Source: Ralstonia soli (GTDB taxonomy: Bacteria > Pseudomonadota > Gammaproteobacteria > Burkholderiales > Burkholderiaceae). Taken from it: a stretch of DNA of 64,000 nt. A model generated the notes under the pieces. The model was given only the letters and a program-made list of their open reading frames with translations. It made no database searches and was not told the DNA's origin. The first letter of the stretch is position 1. Every line of letters begins with the position of its first letter. The stretch spans positions 310,001-374,000 of the forward strand of contig NZ_JAMXHT010000006.1 in assembly GCF_023955655.1 (NCBI RefSeq). Direction: 5' to 3'. The translations under genes and the position numbers were made by a program. Below are positions 37,178-47,659 of the stretch, piece after piece.

Positions 37178-37816
37178 TCAGCCCTGCGCCCGTCTCCGGC
37201 CTTCGGCGCGCCACTCCCCCAGCACCCAGAGCAGCAACCCGCTCCCCGCCCCAAAGGCATGCGCGATGCGCACCACGCCAAACCCCCAGTGCGGGTCATA
37301 GGCGATGGGCGACAGCCACGACTGCTCCAGCCACACCTTCACCAGCACACCCACGCAGAGCGCCACGCCAACCCAGCGTGAGAGGCGATCTTCGGCGTCG
37401 ACCGCGGGCGGCCGCAGCAACCGCAGCCCGCCCCATGCCGCCAGGCCATGCAGCGCGCCTGAAAGCCCGCCATACCACTGCACCGCCGGCTGGCTGAGCA
37501 ACGCGATCTGCACCAGCACCCCGCACGCCACCAGCGCACCGGCAATCACCTGCGGCCGAAGCACCCGCGCCAGCAGCAGGATCAGCCCCGCCGCGGCCAT
37601 CGCGTCCGCCAGCCAATGCCAGGCGTCCAGATGCACCCACATGGCCGTGACGATGCGCCACCACTGTCCCGCACGCACGGCATCGCGCTGATACAGCCCA
37701 ACCGCATACAACCACGGCACGAATGAAAACGCCGCCGACAACGCCGCCACGCCTGCACACGCGCCCCAGGTGTGCAGCGCGTGCCGATGCGCACGCCGAT
37801 GTGAGCTCACGCTCAT
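37178..37816 (-). CDS. rrtA: rhombosortase (GlyGly-CTERM processing intramembrane protease)
   Basis: A 212-residue rhomboid-family membrane protease of the short rhombosortase type. About six membrane helices carry the early WWRIVTAMWVHLDAWHWLAD motif (His62 and His67 region), the catalytic serine motif GLSGALHG (Ser119), and the catalytic histidine in AHAFGAGSG (His186). Rhombosortases cleave the C-terminal GlyGly-CTERM tails of exported proteins; two such substrates are encoded next to it. The ATG at 37816 overlaps the glnE stop (ATGA), so translation is coupled to glnE, an unrelated nitrogen regulator. Confidence 0.85.
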   Translation of the reverse strand: MSVSSHRRAHRHALHTWGACAGVAALSAAFSFVPWLYAVGLYQRDAVRAGQWWRIVTAMWVHLDAWHWLADAMAAAGLILLLARVLRPQVIAGALVACGVLVQIALLSQPAVQWYGGLSGALHGLAAWGGLRLLRPPAVDAEDRLSRWVGVALCVGVLVKVWLEQSWLSPIAYDPHWGFGVVRIAHAFGAGSGLLLWVLGEWRAEGRRRAQG

Positions 37817-40671
37817 GCAGCCGGAAGCGCCGGTGCGGCCCCGAACACCTGTTCCCACAACGCACGCACGCGAGCGGCCTCGTGCGCGCAGGTTCCGGCC
37901 GGCACGCGCGCCGCAGATTGTCCATCGAGCCGCAACTGGTGCTGGCGGGCGCGGAAATCGCGGTAGGCATCGGCCACCTGGCCGGCCGCCGCTGCGTCAA
38001 TCAAGCCAAGTTCGCCGGCCATGTGCAGCAGCGCGATGTTGCCCTTGTTGCGGGTGAGCTCCGCGTGCGCCGCGCTGTGCAGCAGCACCAGGAACTGCAC
38101 GGTGAATTCGATATCGACCATGCCCCCGCGATCGTGCTTGAGATCGAACAGCTCGGTCGGGTTCGCATGCCCTTCGAGCACGCGCTCGCGCATCGCCACG
38201 ATCTCGTCGCGCAGCGGGCCACGCTCGCGCTCTTGCCGCAGCACGGCGGTGCGCAGCGCCTCGAAGCGCTCGCCGATCTCGGCGTCCCCCGCACAGAAGC
38301 GGGCACGTGTGAGCGCCTGGTGCTCCCACACCCATGCGGCGTTGTCACCTTCGCGCATCTGGTAGCGGCGGAAGGCTTCGAAGTGCGTGACCATCAGACC
38401 CGCCGCGCCGTTCGGGCGCAGGCGCGTGTCCACGTCGAACAGCGTGCCGGCGGCGGTATGGCTCGTCAGCCAGGTGATGAGCTTGCGCGCGAATGACGCG
38501 TACACGTCGGGCGCACGCTCATCGTCATCGTCGTAGAGGAAGATGATGTCGAGGTCCGACGCATAGCCGAGCTCCTTGCCGCCAAGCCGCCCGTAGGCGA
38601 CCACGGCAAAGCGCGGCACCTCGCGATGGCGGGTGCCGACCTGCTGCCAGACGGTTTCCAGCGTCAGGTCCAGCATGGCATCGGCCAGGTCGGACAGCCG
38701 ATCGCTGATGTGCTCGACGCTGAGGATGCCCTGCAGGTCCTGCAGCAGCACGCGGAAAGTCTCCGCATGGTGCTCCTGGCGCAGGATGTCCATCTGCATC
38801 TCGACATGGTCGGACGCCGCGCGCAGGCGGTCGCGCACGCGCTCCTTGAACGCGGGCCAGTCGGGCTCGGCTGATAGCGCTTCCACGTCGAGCAGCTCGT
38901 CGAGCAGTTGCGGATGCCGCGTGAGGTAATCGGCCGCCCAGCGCGATGCATGCAGGGTGTGGGCCACGCGCTCCATGGCCTGCGGGTATTCGCTCAGCAG
39001 CGAGAGGTACGACGCGCGCCGGCTGATCGCATCGAAAAAGTCCAGAAAGCGCGCGATGGTGACATCGGCATCGGTCTGCCGCGACGCCTGGTCGATCGCG
39101 CGGTTGATCAGCAAGTCAAAACGCTGGCGGCTCACCTCGGACAACGCCCGGTAGCGCGGCGAATTGCGCGTCGCACGCAGGCGCTCCAGCACGCTGCCGG
39201 GGTCGGCATAGCCGAGTTCGGCGAGCTGGGTGCGTGCGGTTTCGGTGTGCTCGTCCTCAAGCAGGTCGGCGTGCCAGACGGCGGCGCACGGCGGCTGGCT
39301 GTCCTGCTTGTCGGAGAAGGTCTGCTCGAACTGCTGCGCGACCTCATCCTGATACGCCTCGAGCTGCGCAACGAGCGCGGCGTAGTCGTCAAGGCCCATC
39401 ATGCGCGCCACGCGCAGCTGATCTTCCGGCGAGCCCGGCAGGTTGTGCGTCTGCGCGTCTTCGATGTACTGCAAGCGGTGTTCGAGCTGGCGCAGGAAGC
39501 GATACGCCTCGGTCAGGCGCGCCACGGCATCGGCGTCGATCAGGCCACGCTCCGACGCCGCCCGCAGCACCTCCAGCGTGGGCCGCACGCGTAGGCCAAA
39601 GTCTTGCCCGCCGCGAATGAGTTGGAATACCTGCGCAACGAATTCGATCTCGCGAATGCCGCCGCGCCCGAGCTTGATGTTGGGCGAGCGCGCCTGCACG
39701 TGGCCCTCGCCATCGCGCTGCTGGTTTGCACCGTTGCTGCGCTTGGCCGCCTCGTTGCGGATCTGCGCGTGCAGCGCGCGGATGGCGGCGATCACGCCGT
39801 AATCGAGATAACGCCGGAACACGAACGGCCCCGTCACGCGATCCAGCTGCTGGATCACGCGGGCCGCGTGCGGGCTGGTCGGATCGCTGATCACACGGCC
39901 CTTGATCCACGCATAGCGCTCCCACTCGCGGCCCTGCACGACAAAGTATTCCTCCAGCATGCCGAGGCTGCACGCGAGCGGCCCCGCATCGCCGTTCGGG
40001 CGCAGGCGCATGTCGACGCGGAAGACATAGCCGTCTTCCGTCACATCGGCCAGCGCGTTGATCAGCCGCCGGCCCAGCTTGGTGAAGTATTCATGGTTGG
40101 ACAGCGGACGCGGGCCACCCTGCGTATCGCCATCGTCGTCGTAGAGGAAGATCAGGTCGATGTCGGACGAGACGTTCAGTTCGCGCCCGCCCAGCTTGCC
40201 CATGCCGACCACCACCAGTTCCTGCACCTCGCCCGAGGATTGGCCGATCGGCTGGCCATGCAGCGCGCCCAGCTCCTGGCCGATCACGGAGATGGCAACG
40301 CGCACGGCAAACTCGGCCAGGTCAGTCATCGTGCCAGTCACCTCGTCGAGCGTCGCAACGCCTGACAGATCGCGCTCGACCAGCCCACCGAACACTTCAT
40401 TGCGCAGCAGGCGCAGGGCGCGCTTGAGCGCGGCCTCCGGCTCCGCGGCGGTGGTATCGAACAATTCGGTAAAGCGCGCCGACAGCCACGCCGCGTCGAT
40501 GGGGCGTGCGGCACCCGCCTGCACGCGCTCAGCCCAGCCCTCGCGGGCCTGCGCCAGACGCTGGAGGTAGCGCGAATACGCGAGCGCAAACGGCAGCGCG
40601 GCGGCGGGGGCGTCCGGTGCGCGGGCCGGGGCTTGCAGGAAAGGCTGGGCGGACAAGGCGGAATCGGTCAT
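37813..40671 (-). CDS. glnE: bifunctional glutamine synthetase adenylyltransferase/adenylyl-removing enzyme
   Basis: GlnE switches glutamine synthetase activity by adding or removing AMP under control of PII. The 952-residue protein has two nucleotidyltransferase domains. The N-terminal one, GMGKLGGRELNVSSDIDLIF, does deadenylylation; the C-terminal one, YGRLGGKELGYASDLDIIF, does adenylylation. Both keep the GG and DxD residues. GRGGIREIEFVAQVFQLI and HDRGGMVDIEFTVQFLVL mark the linked helical regions. ATG at 40671 (MTDSALSAQPFLQ) is chosen; upstream codons belong to the intergenic region. It is divergent from yhdP. Confidence 0.97.
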   Translation of the reverse strand: MTDSALSAQPFLQAPARAPDAPAAALPFALAYSRYLQRLAQAREGWAERVQAGAARPIDAAWLSARFTELFDTTAAEPEAALKRALRLLRNEVFGGLVERDLSGVATLDEVTGTMTDLAEFAVRVAISVIGQELGALHGQPIGQSSGEVQELVVVGMGKLGGRELNVSSDIDLIFLYDDDGDTQGGPRPLSNHEYFTKLGRRLINALADVTEDGYVFRVDMRLRPNGDAGPLACSLGMLEEYFVVQGREWERYAWIKGRVISDPTSPHAARVIQQLDRVTGPFVFRRYLDYGVIAAIRALHAQIRNEAAKRSNGANQQRDGEGHVQARSPNIKLGRGGIREIEFVAQVFQLIRGGQDFGLRVRPTLEVLRAASERGLIDADAVARLTEAYRFLRQLEHRLQYIEDAQTHNLPGSPEDQLRVARMMGLDDYAALVAQLEAYQDEVAQQFEQTFSDKQDSQPPCAAVWHADLLEDEHTETARTQLAELGYADPGSVLERLRATRNSPRYRALSEVSRQRFDLLINRAIDQASRQTDADVTIARFLDFFDAISRRASYLSLLSEYPQAMERVAHTLHASRWAADYLTRHPQLLDELLDVEALSAEPDWPAFKERVRDRLRAASDHVEMQMDILRQEHHAETFRVLLQDLQGILSVEHISDRLSDLADAMLDLTLETVWQQVGTRHREVPRFAVVAYGRLGGKELGYASDLDIIFLYDDDDERAPDVYASFARKLITWLTSHTAAGTLFDVDTRLRPNGAAGLMVTHFEAFRRYQMREGDNAAWVWEHQALTRARFCAGDAEIGERFEALRTAVLRQERERGPLRDEIVAMRERVLEGHANPTELFDLKHDRGGMVDIEFTVQFLVLLHSAAHAELTRNKGNIALLHMAGELGLIDAAAAGQVADAYRDFRARQHQLRLDGQSAARVPAGTCAHEAARVRALWEQVFGAAPALPAA

Positions 40672-40845
40672 GCGGACCCATCGAACATTGGCGGAAACGC
40701 TCATTCTCGCTGAAATGCGCGCCGGTGCATGCGGCGGCGGTCGGTGGTCACCAACTTTCATGGGCATCGTGCGTGCTTGCGCGTGCTTATCGTCCGGCAG
40801 GCGCGATGCCGGAGCCCCAAATGTGGCGCCGCCTCCTGAATATCG

Positions 40846-40851
40846 GATAAT
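40846..40851 (+). promoter_or_regulatory. -10 box placed for a near-leaderless yhdP transcript
   Basis: GATAAT ends 7 nt before the ATG at 40859 and no Shine-Dalgarno lies between. The geometry is the same as at nadK and the HAD gene. No good -35 is apparent. Confidence 0.4.
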
Positions 40852-40858
40852 CCGCATC

Positions 40859-43800
40859 ATGCCTCGCCCGCCCCAGCCCCCAGAATCGCCGAAGTCCAAT
40901 GGTGGACACGCCAGTACCCTGTCCACACGCCGGGCGGGCCAACCTACAGCCTGGGCAAGAGTGGCGGGACTGGCTGGCCAACTCGTTCGCGGCATCGGCG
41001 CCATCATCCGCGCGCCGATCTGGCGCACGCTGTGGCGCGTGCTGTGGAAGACGGCGGCGGCGCTGGCGGTGCTGGCCGTCGTCGGCATGCTGGCAGTGCG
41101 TTTCATCTTGTGGCCGCGCGTGAGCGTGGCGCGCGAGTGGATGGAACGCGAGGCGTCCAGCGCACTGCATGCCACGGTCGGCATCGGCTCGCTCGAAACC
41201 TACTGGGACGGCTGGCACCCGGCCTTCCGCGCCCAGCGCATCGAAGCGCGCGACACGGCGGGGCGCCGCACTTTTGCCGTGCAGGACGTGCAGGCGCGGC
41301 TTTCGTGGCGCTCGCTGCTGCGCATGCAGATCACCTTTGCCGTGCTGCACGCCAGCCAGGCCGACGTGCTCGTCCGCCGCAACCCGGAGGGCGCGCTGCT
41401 CGTGGCCGGCATGCCGCTCGGCCCGGACACCGGTGACGATGGCGACTTCTTCGATCAGTTGCTCTCCCAGGGCGACATCGACTTCCGGCAAGGTGCCGTC
41501 CGCTGGCTCGACGAGCAGCAGAAGCTGCCCGAAGTGACCCTGGGCAACGTGCGCGTGCAGTTGCGCAGCGGCCCCACCCGCCACCGGCTGGACGCCAGCG
41601 GTACCTCCCCCTCGCTGTTCAACGGCGCCATCAAGCTGCACGCAGATTTCCGCCACGACCTTCTCGCGCGCCCGGGCGACTGGCGCCACTGGCACGGTCA
41701 GGCCTCCTGGCAGGTCGATACGCTGCAGCTGGCCGCCGTGCAGCGCTATGTGCCCGTGCTGGCCGAGGCCAAGAGCGGCACGCTCAGTTCTGACGGCTCA
41801 GTGGAATTTGCCGATGGTGTCTTCACCCGCAGCCAGGCGCGGCTGACCGGGCAGCAGTTGGATCTGCAGATCCGCAAGGACCTGGACCGGCTGCAGTTGC
41901 GCAGTCTGCAGGCCCTGGCCACGCACCAGCGCAATGCAAAGGGCGAGCACAGCTTGCGGGTCGATACGCTGCTCTGGCAACCGCTGACCCCGCCCGCGCA
42001 ACCGGCGCCCGTGCCCGAACTGGCCGGCCCCGGCATCGAATCGCCCGCCAACCCCGCGGGTACGCCACGCGGTGTGCGCAACGTTACCGTGGGATGGGCA
42101 CTGGACTCGCGCGACGCCCTGCGCAACCTGCAGATCAAAGCCACCACGCTGGACCTGACCGACCTGCGCCACATCGCCACCGCGCTGCCGCTGCCCGCCC
42201 GCGTGCTAGAGCCGCTGCGCACCAAGCAGCCCGCCGGCCGCATCGACGACCTCGACATCCACTGGCAGCGCGATGTCTCGCGCTGGCTGCCCCAATCGGC
42301 AACATCAACACCAGCGCCGGTGCACTTCACCGGCCGCGCCACGATGCGCCAGGTGTCGTTCGGCCCAGGCGCGCTGCCCGCCGTGCCGCCGGGCCACCAC
42401 CCCGAGCCGGCCGTGCCGGGCATCGAGAACCTCTCGGGCAACGCCGTCTTCTCCGACGAGGGTGACACACAGCGAGGCACGCTGCGCATTGATTCCGCCG
42501 ACGCCGCCCTGCTGCTGCCGGGCACCTTTGCCGAGCCGCGCGTACCGCTGGATCGCCTGCAAGGCACGTTCGACTGGACGTACCACAAACAGGCACTGGT
42601 GGTCACCAGTACCAACCTGGCGTTTTCCAACAGTGACTTGTCGGCGCGCATCAGCGGCAGCTACCGCCATGCGCCCGACACCAGCCACCTGGGCAACATC
42701 GACCTGAAAGGCACGCTGGATCGCGCCAACGTGCCGCGCGTGCCGCGCTACCTGCCGCTGTCCATCGGCCAGCATCTGCGCGACTACCTGAGCGGCGCGC
42801 TGCTGGCCGGTACCGCCAGCAATGTCGGCTTCGTGCTGTCGGGCGACCTGCACGACTTCCCGTTCCGCCCGCCGCACAAGGGCGCCTTCCGTGTGGAAGT
42901 GCCGGTCCAGGACGTGACATACCAGTCGGCGCCGCCCGAAGCGGCACATAATCCACCCAGCCAAGTGCCGACGCATCCTGGCGACTGGCCGGCCTTCAGC
43001 AACATCGACGGCACAGTGGTCTTCGACCGGGCTTCGCTGGCGTTCAAGGTGGCGCGCGCGCGCGTGATGGGCGTGAACCTGCAGGACGTGAACGGCAGCC
43101 TGCCCGACATGGAAGACCACAACCCGCTGCTGACCATCGACGGCCGCGGCGACGGCGCCACGCAGAACTTCCTGCAGTACGTCGAGGCCACCCCCGTCGG
43201 CGAGTGGATCGGCCATTTCACCAAGGACGCACGCGCGCAAGGCAACGCCACGCTGGCGCTCAAGCTGGACTTACCGCTGCACGAAATGCACTCGACGCGC
43301 GCCCAGGGCAGCGTCACGTTCCTGCGCAACGACGTCACCCTCGTGCCGCAAGCGCCGCCACTGACGGATGTGACGGGCGCGCTCACCTTCACGCAAAAGG
43401 GCATCGGCTTCGAGAACCTGCGAGCCCGCTTTGCCGGCGGCGACATCCGCCCGACCGGGGGCACCGCGCCCGACGGCACGATCCGCATCCAGGTGGCGGG
43501 CACCGCATCGGCGCAGGGCCTGCGCGAAACCACACCGCAGAACAGCCCCATCGCCGCCATCGCCCGCGCGCTGGACGGCAGCGCACCGTACAGCGCCACC
43601 CTCAGCGTCAAGCAGCATCGGCCCATCATCCAGGTGCAGTCCGACCTCACACCAATGACGGTGCGCCTGCCTGCGCCGCTCAACAAGGCGGCCGGGCAGC
43701 CACTGCCGGTGCGCTTCGAGATGCAGCCGCTGGCCACCAACACCGCCCTCGACGAGATCGTCCTGCAGATCGGCAACATCGTCAGCGCGCGCTACGAGCA

Positions 43801-45172
43801 ACGCAGCACGGGGGGTGGCAACAGCGGCGGCGTGGAGGTACTGCGCGGCGGCATCGGCGTGCGGCAACCGGTGCCGCAACCGCAAGACGGCGTGCAGGCG
43901 AGCCTGGCGCTTGATCAGCTCGATATCGACGCGTGGCGCCATGTGTTCGCCACGCCCGCCGCCGACAAGAGCCCGAGCCAGATCGCCACCGAACACGCAG
44001 CCAATGCCGCCAGCGCATCCGATGCCCACAGTGCCTATCTGCCCAGCCGCCTGAGCGCGCGCGCGCAGACGCTGCGCATCCTCGGCCGCGACTTCAACGC
44101 CGTGCGCATCGACGCCACGCGCGACGGCCCCAACTGGCAATCGACCATCGATTCACGGGAGATTGCCGGCAGCACGCGCTGGCATGCCGAAAGCGCCGCG
44201 GTACCGTTCGGCGAGCTGACGATGCGCCTGTCGCGCATGAGCATTCCCGACGCGAAGGAAGAAACCGCGTTGACCGAATCCCTGGCCAGCAGCTCGCAGG
44301 AAATTCCGTCCGTCGACCTCGTGGCCGACAAGTTCGACCTGCGTGGCAAAGCGCTCGGCAAGCTCGAGATCAAGGCGCGCAGCCAGATCAACGACGGTGC
44401 GCCGGTATGGACGCTTGAGACACTCAAGATCGAACAGCCCGCCGCCACGCTGACCGCCCGCGGCACGTGGCGCATCCCGCGCCGGCTGCGCGGTGGCGGC
44501 GATGACCCCGAGCGCCGCACCCTGCTCGACTTCAGCCTTGACCTGCGCGACACCGGCGAGCTGCTGCAGAAAATGGGCTTCGCCAAAGTGATCGACGGCG
44601 CCAAAGGCAAGCTCGAAGGCCGCGTAGTCTGGCGCGGCTCGCCGATGTCCATCGACACGCCCACGCTCAACGGCCGCATGGCGCTGAACCTGGAGCGCGG
44701 CCAATTCCTGCAGGTCGATCCGGGGCTCGCCAAGCTGGCCGGCGTGCTGAGCCTGCAAGGGCTGCTGCATTTCGCCACCGACCTGCGCAGCGCCACCGGC
44801 CGCGGCACCCCGTTCGATCACGTATCGGCCACCGGCACCATCGCCAACGGCGTCGCCCGCACGGAAGATTTCGCTGTCCGGGGCCCGCAGTTCCAGGTGG
44901 CGATGCAGGGCTCGGCCAACATCCTCGATGAAACGCAGGACTTGCGCGTGAAGGTCACGCCCAAGGTCGACGCCACGTCGGCCTCGCTGGCGGCGGCGTT
45001 CATCAATCCGGCCATCGGGCTGGGCACGCTGGCCGCGCAGTTGATTCTGGGCGACCAGGTGTCGAAGGCCTTTGCCACGCAATACCACGTGACCGGAAGC
45101 TGGGCCGATCCGAAGATCGAGAAGGTCGCATCCAGCAACTCGGGCAGCCAATCGCAAACCTCGGCAAAATAG
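40859..45172 (+). CDS. YhdP family AsmA-like envelope protein
   Basis: A 1437-residue protein with a single membrane anchor near residues 60-85 (LAVLAVVGMLAVRFILWP) and a very long periplasmic region made of repeating beta-rich segments. The family (YhdP, TIGR02099-like; DUF3971 and AsmA-like C-terminus) is one of the bridge-like proteins that move phospholipid between inner and outer membranes in E. coli. Typical stretches are SLETYWDGWHPAFRAQRI, VARARVMGVNLQDVNGSLPD, ITFAVLHASQADVLVRRN and the C-terminal RGGGDDPERRTLLDFSLDL. ATG at 40859 starts MPRPPQPPESPKSNGG. The stop is 5 bp before the nitrilase gene. Confidence 0.93.
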   Translation: MPRPPQPPESPKSNGGHASTLSTRRAGQPTAWARVAGLAGQLVRGIGAIIRAPIWRTLWRVLWKTAAALAVLAVVGMLAVRFILWPRVSVAREWMEREASSALHATVGIGSLETYWDGWHPAFRAQRIEARDTAGRRTFAVQDVQARLSWRSLLRMQITFAVLHASQADVLVRRNPEGALLVAGMPLGPDTGDDGDFFDQLLSQGDIDFRQGAVRWLDEQQKLPEVTLGNVRVQLRSGPTRHRLDASGTSPSLFNGAIKLHADFRHDLLARPGDWRHWHGQASWQVDTLQLAAVQRYVPVLAEAKSGTLSSDGSVEFADGVFTRSQARLTGQQLDLQIRKDLDRLQLRSLQALATHQRNAKGEHSLRVDTLLWQPLTPPAQPAPVPELAGPGIESPANPAGTPRGVRNVTVGWALDSRDALRNLQIKATTLDLTDLRHIATALPLPARVLEPLRTKQPAGRIDDLDIHWQRDVSRWLPQSATSTPAPVHFTGRATMRQVSFGPGALPAVPPGHHPEPAVPGIENLSGNAVFSDEGDTQRGTLRIDSADAALLLPGTFAEPRVPLDRLQGTFDWTYHKQALVVTSTNLAFSNSDLSARISGSYRHAPDTSHLGNIDLKGTLDRANVPRVPRYLPLSIGQHLRDYLSGALLAGTASNVGFVLSGDLHDFPFRPPHKGAFRVEVPVQDVTYQSAPPEAAHNPPSQVPTHPGDWPAFSNIDGTVVFDRASLAFKVARARVMGVNLQDVNGSLPDMEDHNPLLTIDGRGDGATQNFLQYVEATPVGEWIGHFTKDARAQGNATLALKLDLPLHEMHSTRAQGSVTFLRNDVTLVPQAPPLTDVTGALTFTQKGIGFENLRARFAGGDIRPTGGTAPDGTIRIQVAGTASAQGLRETTPQNSPIAAIARALDGSAPYSATLSVKQHRPIIQVQSDLTPMTVRLPAPLNKAAGQPLPVRFEMQPLATNTALDEIVLQIGNIVSARYEQRSTGGGNSGGVEVLRGGIGVRQPVPQPQDGVQASLALDQLDIDAWRHVFATPAADKSPSQIATEHAANAASASDAHSAYLPSRLSARAQTLRILGRDFNAVRIDATRDGPNWQSTIDSREIAGSTRWHAESAAVPFGELTMRLSRMSIPDAKEETALTESLASSSQEIPSVDLVADKFDLRGKALGKLEIKARSQINDGAPVWTLETLKIEQPAATLTARGTWRIPRRLRGGGDDPERRTLLDFSLDLRDTGELLQKMGFAKVIDGAKGKLEGRVVWRGSPMSIDTPTLNGRMALNLERGQFLQVDPGLAKLAGVLSLQGLLHFATDLRSATGRGTPFDHVSATGTIANGVARTEDFAVRGPQFQVAMQGSANILDETQDLRVKVTPKVDATSASLAAAFINPAIGLGTLAAQLILGDQVSKAFATQYHVTGSWADPKIEKVASSNSGSQSQTSAK

Positions 45173-45177
45173 GCCCC

Positions 45178-46080
45178 ATGACTTCCACAATCGCCACGAC
45201 TGTTCCGTCCGCACCCGGCACGGATGTGCTCTCCGGAGCGCCTTTCGATGCCCCGTTCCGCGTTGCCGCCATCCAGATGGTGACCGGCATTGAGGTGGAC
45301 GCCAACCTGGCGCGCGCCGACGCGCTGCTCGCCGAAGCTGCCGCCCAGGGCGCGCAGCTGGCGCTGCTGCCCGAGTATTTCTGCAAGATGGGCCGCAAGG
45401 ACAGCGACAAGGTCGCCATCCGCGAGGATGACCAAGGCGACGAGAGCGACCAAAGCGCCGGCCCGATCCAGACCTTCCTGGCCGACGCCGCACGCCGCCA
45501 CAAGCTGTGGATCGTCGGCGGCACGCTGCCGATGTGGTGCGAAGACGAGCAGCGCGTGCGCAACACGTCGCTCGCCTACAACCCAGCCGGCCTGCGCGTC
45601 GCGCGCTACGACAAGATCCACCTGTTCAATTTCGTACGCGGCGAAGAGCGCTACGACGAAGCCCGCACCATCGAGCCCGGCGCCACGCCGGTCGCCTTCG
45701 ATGCGCCGTGCGGGCGCGTGGGTATGTCGGTGTGCTACGACCTGCGCTTCCCGGAGCTATACCGCGCGCTGTCGTCGCAGGGCAACCTGAACTTGATTCT
45801 GATGCCGGCCGCCTTCACCTACGTGACGGGCGCCGCGCACTGGGAAATCCTGCTGCGCGCCCGCGCGGTCGAGAACCAGTGCTACGTGCTCGCCGCCGCA
45901 CAGGGCGGGCGCCATGAAAACGGCCGCCGCACCTGGGGCCACTCCATGCTGGTCGACCCGTGGGGCGAAGTCATCGCCGCATTGCCTGAAGGCGAAGGCG
46001 TGGTCGTCGGCGACATGGACCCTGCCCGACTAGCACAAGTGCGCCAGGACTTGCCGGCGCTCAAACACCGCGTGATGTAG
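45178..46080 (+). CDS. carbon-nitrogen hydrolase, Nit1/Nit2-type deaminated-glutathione amidase
   Basis: A 300-residue nitrilase-superfamily enzyme with the catalytic triad Glu66 ([10 protein letters not shown]), Lys146 (YDKIHLFNF) and Cys186 ([13 protein letters not shown]). The motifs match the Nit subgroup that repairs deaminated glutathione rather than true nitrilases. A non-conserved 25-residue N-terminus precedes the core. It sits between yhdP and tldD on the same strand with gaps of 5 and 26 bp, the common beta-proteobacterial order, so it is probably cotranscribed. Confidence 0.9.
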   Translation: MTSTIATTVPSAPGTDVLSGAPFDAPFRVAAIQMVTGIEVDANLARADALLAEAAAQGAQLALLPEYFCKMGRKDSDKVAIREDDQGDESDQSAGPIQTFLADAARRHKLWIVGGTLPMWCEDEQRVRNTSLAYNPAGLRVARYDKIHLFNFVRGEERYDEARTIEPGATPVAFDAPCGRVGMSVCYDLRFPELYRALSSQGNLNLILMPAAFTYVTGAAHWEILLRARAVENQCYVLAAAQGGRHENGRRTWGHSMLVDPWGEVIAALPEGEGVVVGDMDPARLAQVRQDLPALKHRVM

Positions 46081-46106
46081 CCCAACCGAATTCCAAAGGA
46101 CCCACC

Positions 46107-47570
46107 ATGAACGCAGGCAACATCGCCATCCAGAATCTGTCCATCGCGCGCCGCGTGCTGCTCGATCCGTACGGCCTTGACGAGGCGCACCTGCAGCGCG
46201 CGCTGGCCGACATCTTCACGCACCGCGTCGACTATGCGGACTTGTACTTCCAGTACACCCGCAACGAGGCGTGGAGCCTGGAAGAAGGCATCGTCAAATC
46301 CGGCAGCTTCAGCATCGACCAGGGCGTGGGCGTGCGCGCCGTCTCGGGCGACCGCACTGCGTTTGCCTATTCGGACGACATCAGCCTGCCCGCGCTGATG
46401 CAGGCCGCCGGCGCCACACGCACCATCGGCAAGGCCGGCGCAGGCCGCGTCAAGGTAGCAAACAGCCTGGCCAGCACCGCCGGCAGCCGCGAACTGTACG
46501 CCCCTAACGACCCGCTCGATTCGATGACGGCCACCGAAAAGGTTGCCCTGCTCGAACGCATCGAAAAGCTCGCCCGCGCCAAGGACCCGCGCGTGGTGCA
46601 GGTCATGGCCGGCCTCGCCGGTGAGTACGATGTGATGCTGGTGGCGCGCAGCGATGGCGTGATCGCCGCCGACGTACGCCCGCTCGTGCGCATCTCCGTC
46701 ACCGTCATCGCCGAGCAGAACGGGCGCCGCGAAATGGGCAGTTCCGGCGGCGGCGGCCGCTATGCCTACGGCTACTTCACCGATGATCTGCTGCGCGAAT
46801 ACGTGGACGAAGCGGTCTCCTCCGCACTCGTCAACCTGGAAGCCAAACCGGCACCGGCCGGCACGATGACCGTCGTACTCGGCCCGGGCTGGCCCGGCGT
46901 GCTGCTGCACGAGGCCATCGGCCACGGGCTGGAAGGCGACTTCAACCGCAAGGGCTCGTCGGCGTTCTCCGGCCGCATGGGCGAACGCGTCGCGGCCAAG
47001 GGCGTCACCGTGGTGGATGACGGCACGCTCGCCAACCGCCGCGGCTCGCTCAACCTCGACGACGAGGGCAACCCCACGCAGTGCAACACGCTCATCGAAG
47101 ACGGCATCCTCACTGGCTACATGCAAGACACGCTCAACGCGCGCCTGATGAAGATGCCCGTGACCGGCAACGCCCGCCGCGAGAGCTACGCCGCCCTGCC
47201 CATGCCGCGCATGACCAATACCTACATGCTCGGCGGAGACAAGGACCCGCAGGAGATCATCGCCAGCGTCAAGAAGGGGCTGTATGCGGTCAACTTCGGC
47301 GGTGGTCAGGTCGACATCACCAACGGCAAGTTCGTGTTCTCGGCCAGCGAGGCCTACCTGATCGAAGACGGCAAGATCACCGCGCCGGTCAAGGGCGCGA
47401 CGCTGGTCGGCAGCGGCCCGGAATCGCTCAAGCACGTGACCATGATCGGCAACGACATGCGCCTCGACTCAGGCATCGGCGTGTGCGGCAAGGAAGGCCA
47501 GAGCGTGCCGGTGGGCGTCGGCCAGCCGACCTTGCGCATGGAAAACATGACGGTCGGCGGCACGGTTTAA
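46107..47570 (+). CDS. tldD: metalloprotease TldD
   Basis: TldD is the zinc protease subunit that works with TldE/PmbA; in E. coli the pair processes microcin B17 and degrades the antitoxin CcdA. The 487-residue protein shows HEAIGH at 268-273 (HExxxH), [39 protein letters not shown] and SCG-like [20 protein letters not shown], with [19 protein letters not shown] at the end. Length is typical. pmbA is not in the window. A GC hairpin lies after the stop. Confidence 0.96.
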   Translation: MNAGNIAIQNLSIARRVLLDPYGLDEAHLQRALADIFTHRVDYADLYFQYTRNEAWSLEEGIVKSGSFSIDQGVGVRAVSGDRTAFAYSDDISLPALMQAAGATRTIGKAGAGRVKVANSLASTAGSRELYAPNDPLDSMTATEKVALLERIEKLARAKDPRVVQVMAGLAGEYDVMLVARSDGVIAADVRPLVRISVTVIAEQNGRREMGSSGGGGRYAYGYFTDDLLREYVDEAVSSALVNLEAKPAPAGTMTVVLGPGWPGVLLHEAIGHGLEGDFNRKGSSAFSGRMGERVAAKGVTVVDDGTLANRRGSLNLDDEGNPTQCNTLIEDGILTGYMQDTLNARLMKMPVTGNARRESYAALPMPRMTNTYMLGGDKDPQEIIASVKKGLYAVNFGGGQVDITNGKFVFSASEAYLIEDGKITAPVKGATLVGSGPESLKHVTMIGNDMRLDSGIGVCGKEGQSVPVGVGQPTLRMENMTVGGTV

Positions 47571-47601
47571 TTCGCGTCGAAATCGTCGCAACATTGTCGT
47601 T

Positions 47602-47642
47602 TGAGCGCCGCAGGCCCGGAAAACCCGTGCTTGCGGCGCTCA
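47602..47642 (+). terminator. GC hairpin after tldD, possible terminator
   Basis: TGAGCGCCGCA (47602-47612) pairs perfectly with TGCGGCGCTCA (47632-47642) around a 19-nt loop. The following bases are GAAAAAGC, without U-run, so it is not a classical terminator. It may protect the tldD 3' end or work with Rho. Confidence 0.45.
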
Positions 47643-47659
47643 GAAAAAGCAGCTATAAA
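47631..47659 (+). promoter_or_regulatory. probable promoter of the aroG leader
   Basis: TTGCGG and TATAAA are 17 bp apart. The -10 is good and the -35 is weak (TTG only). Transcription would start near 47667, about 60 bp before the leader-peptide ATG. Confidence 0.45.
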
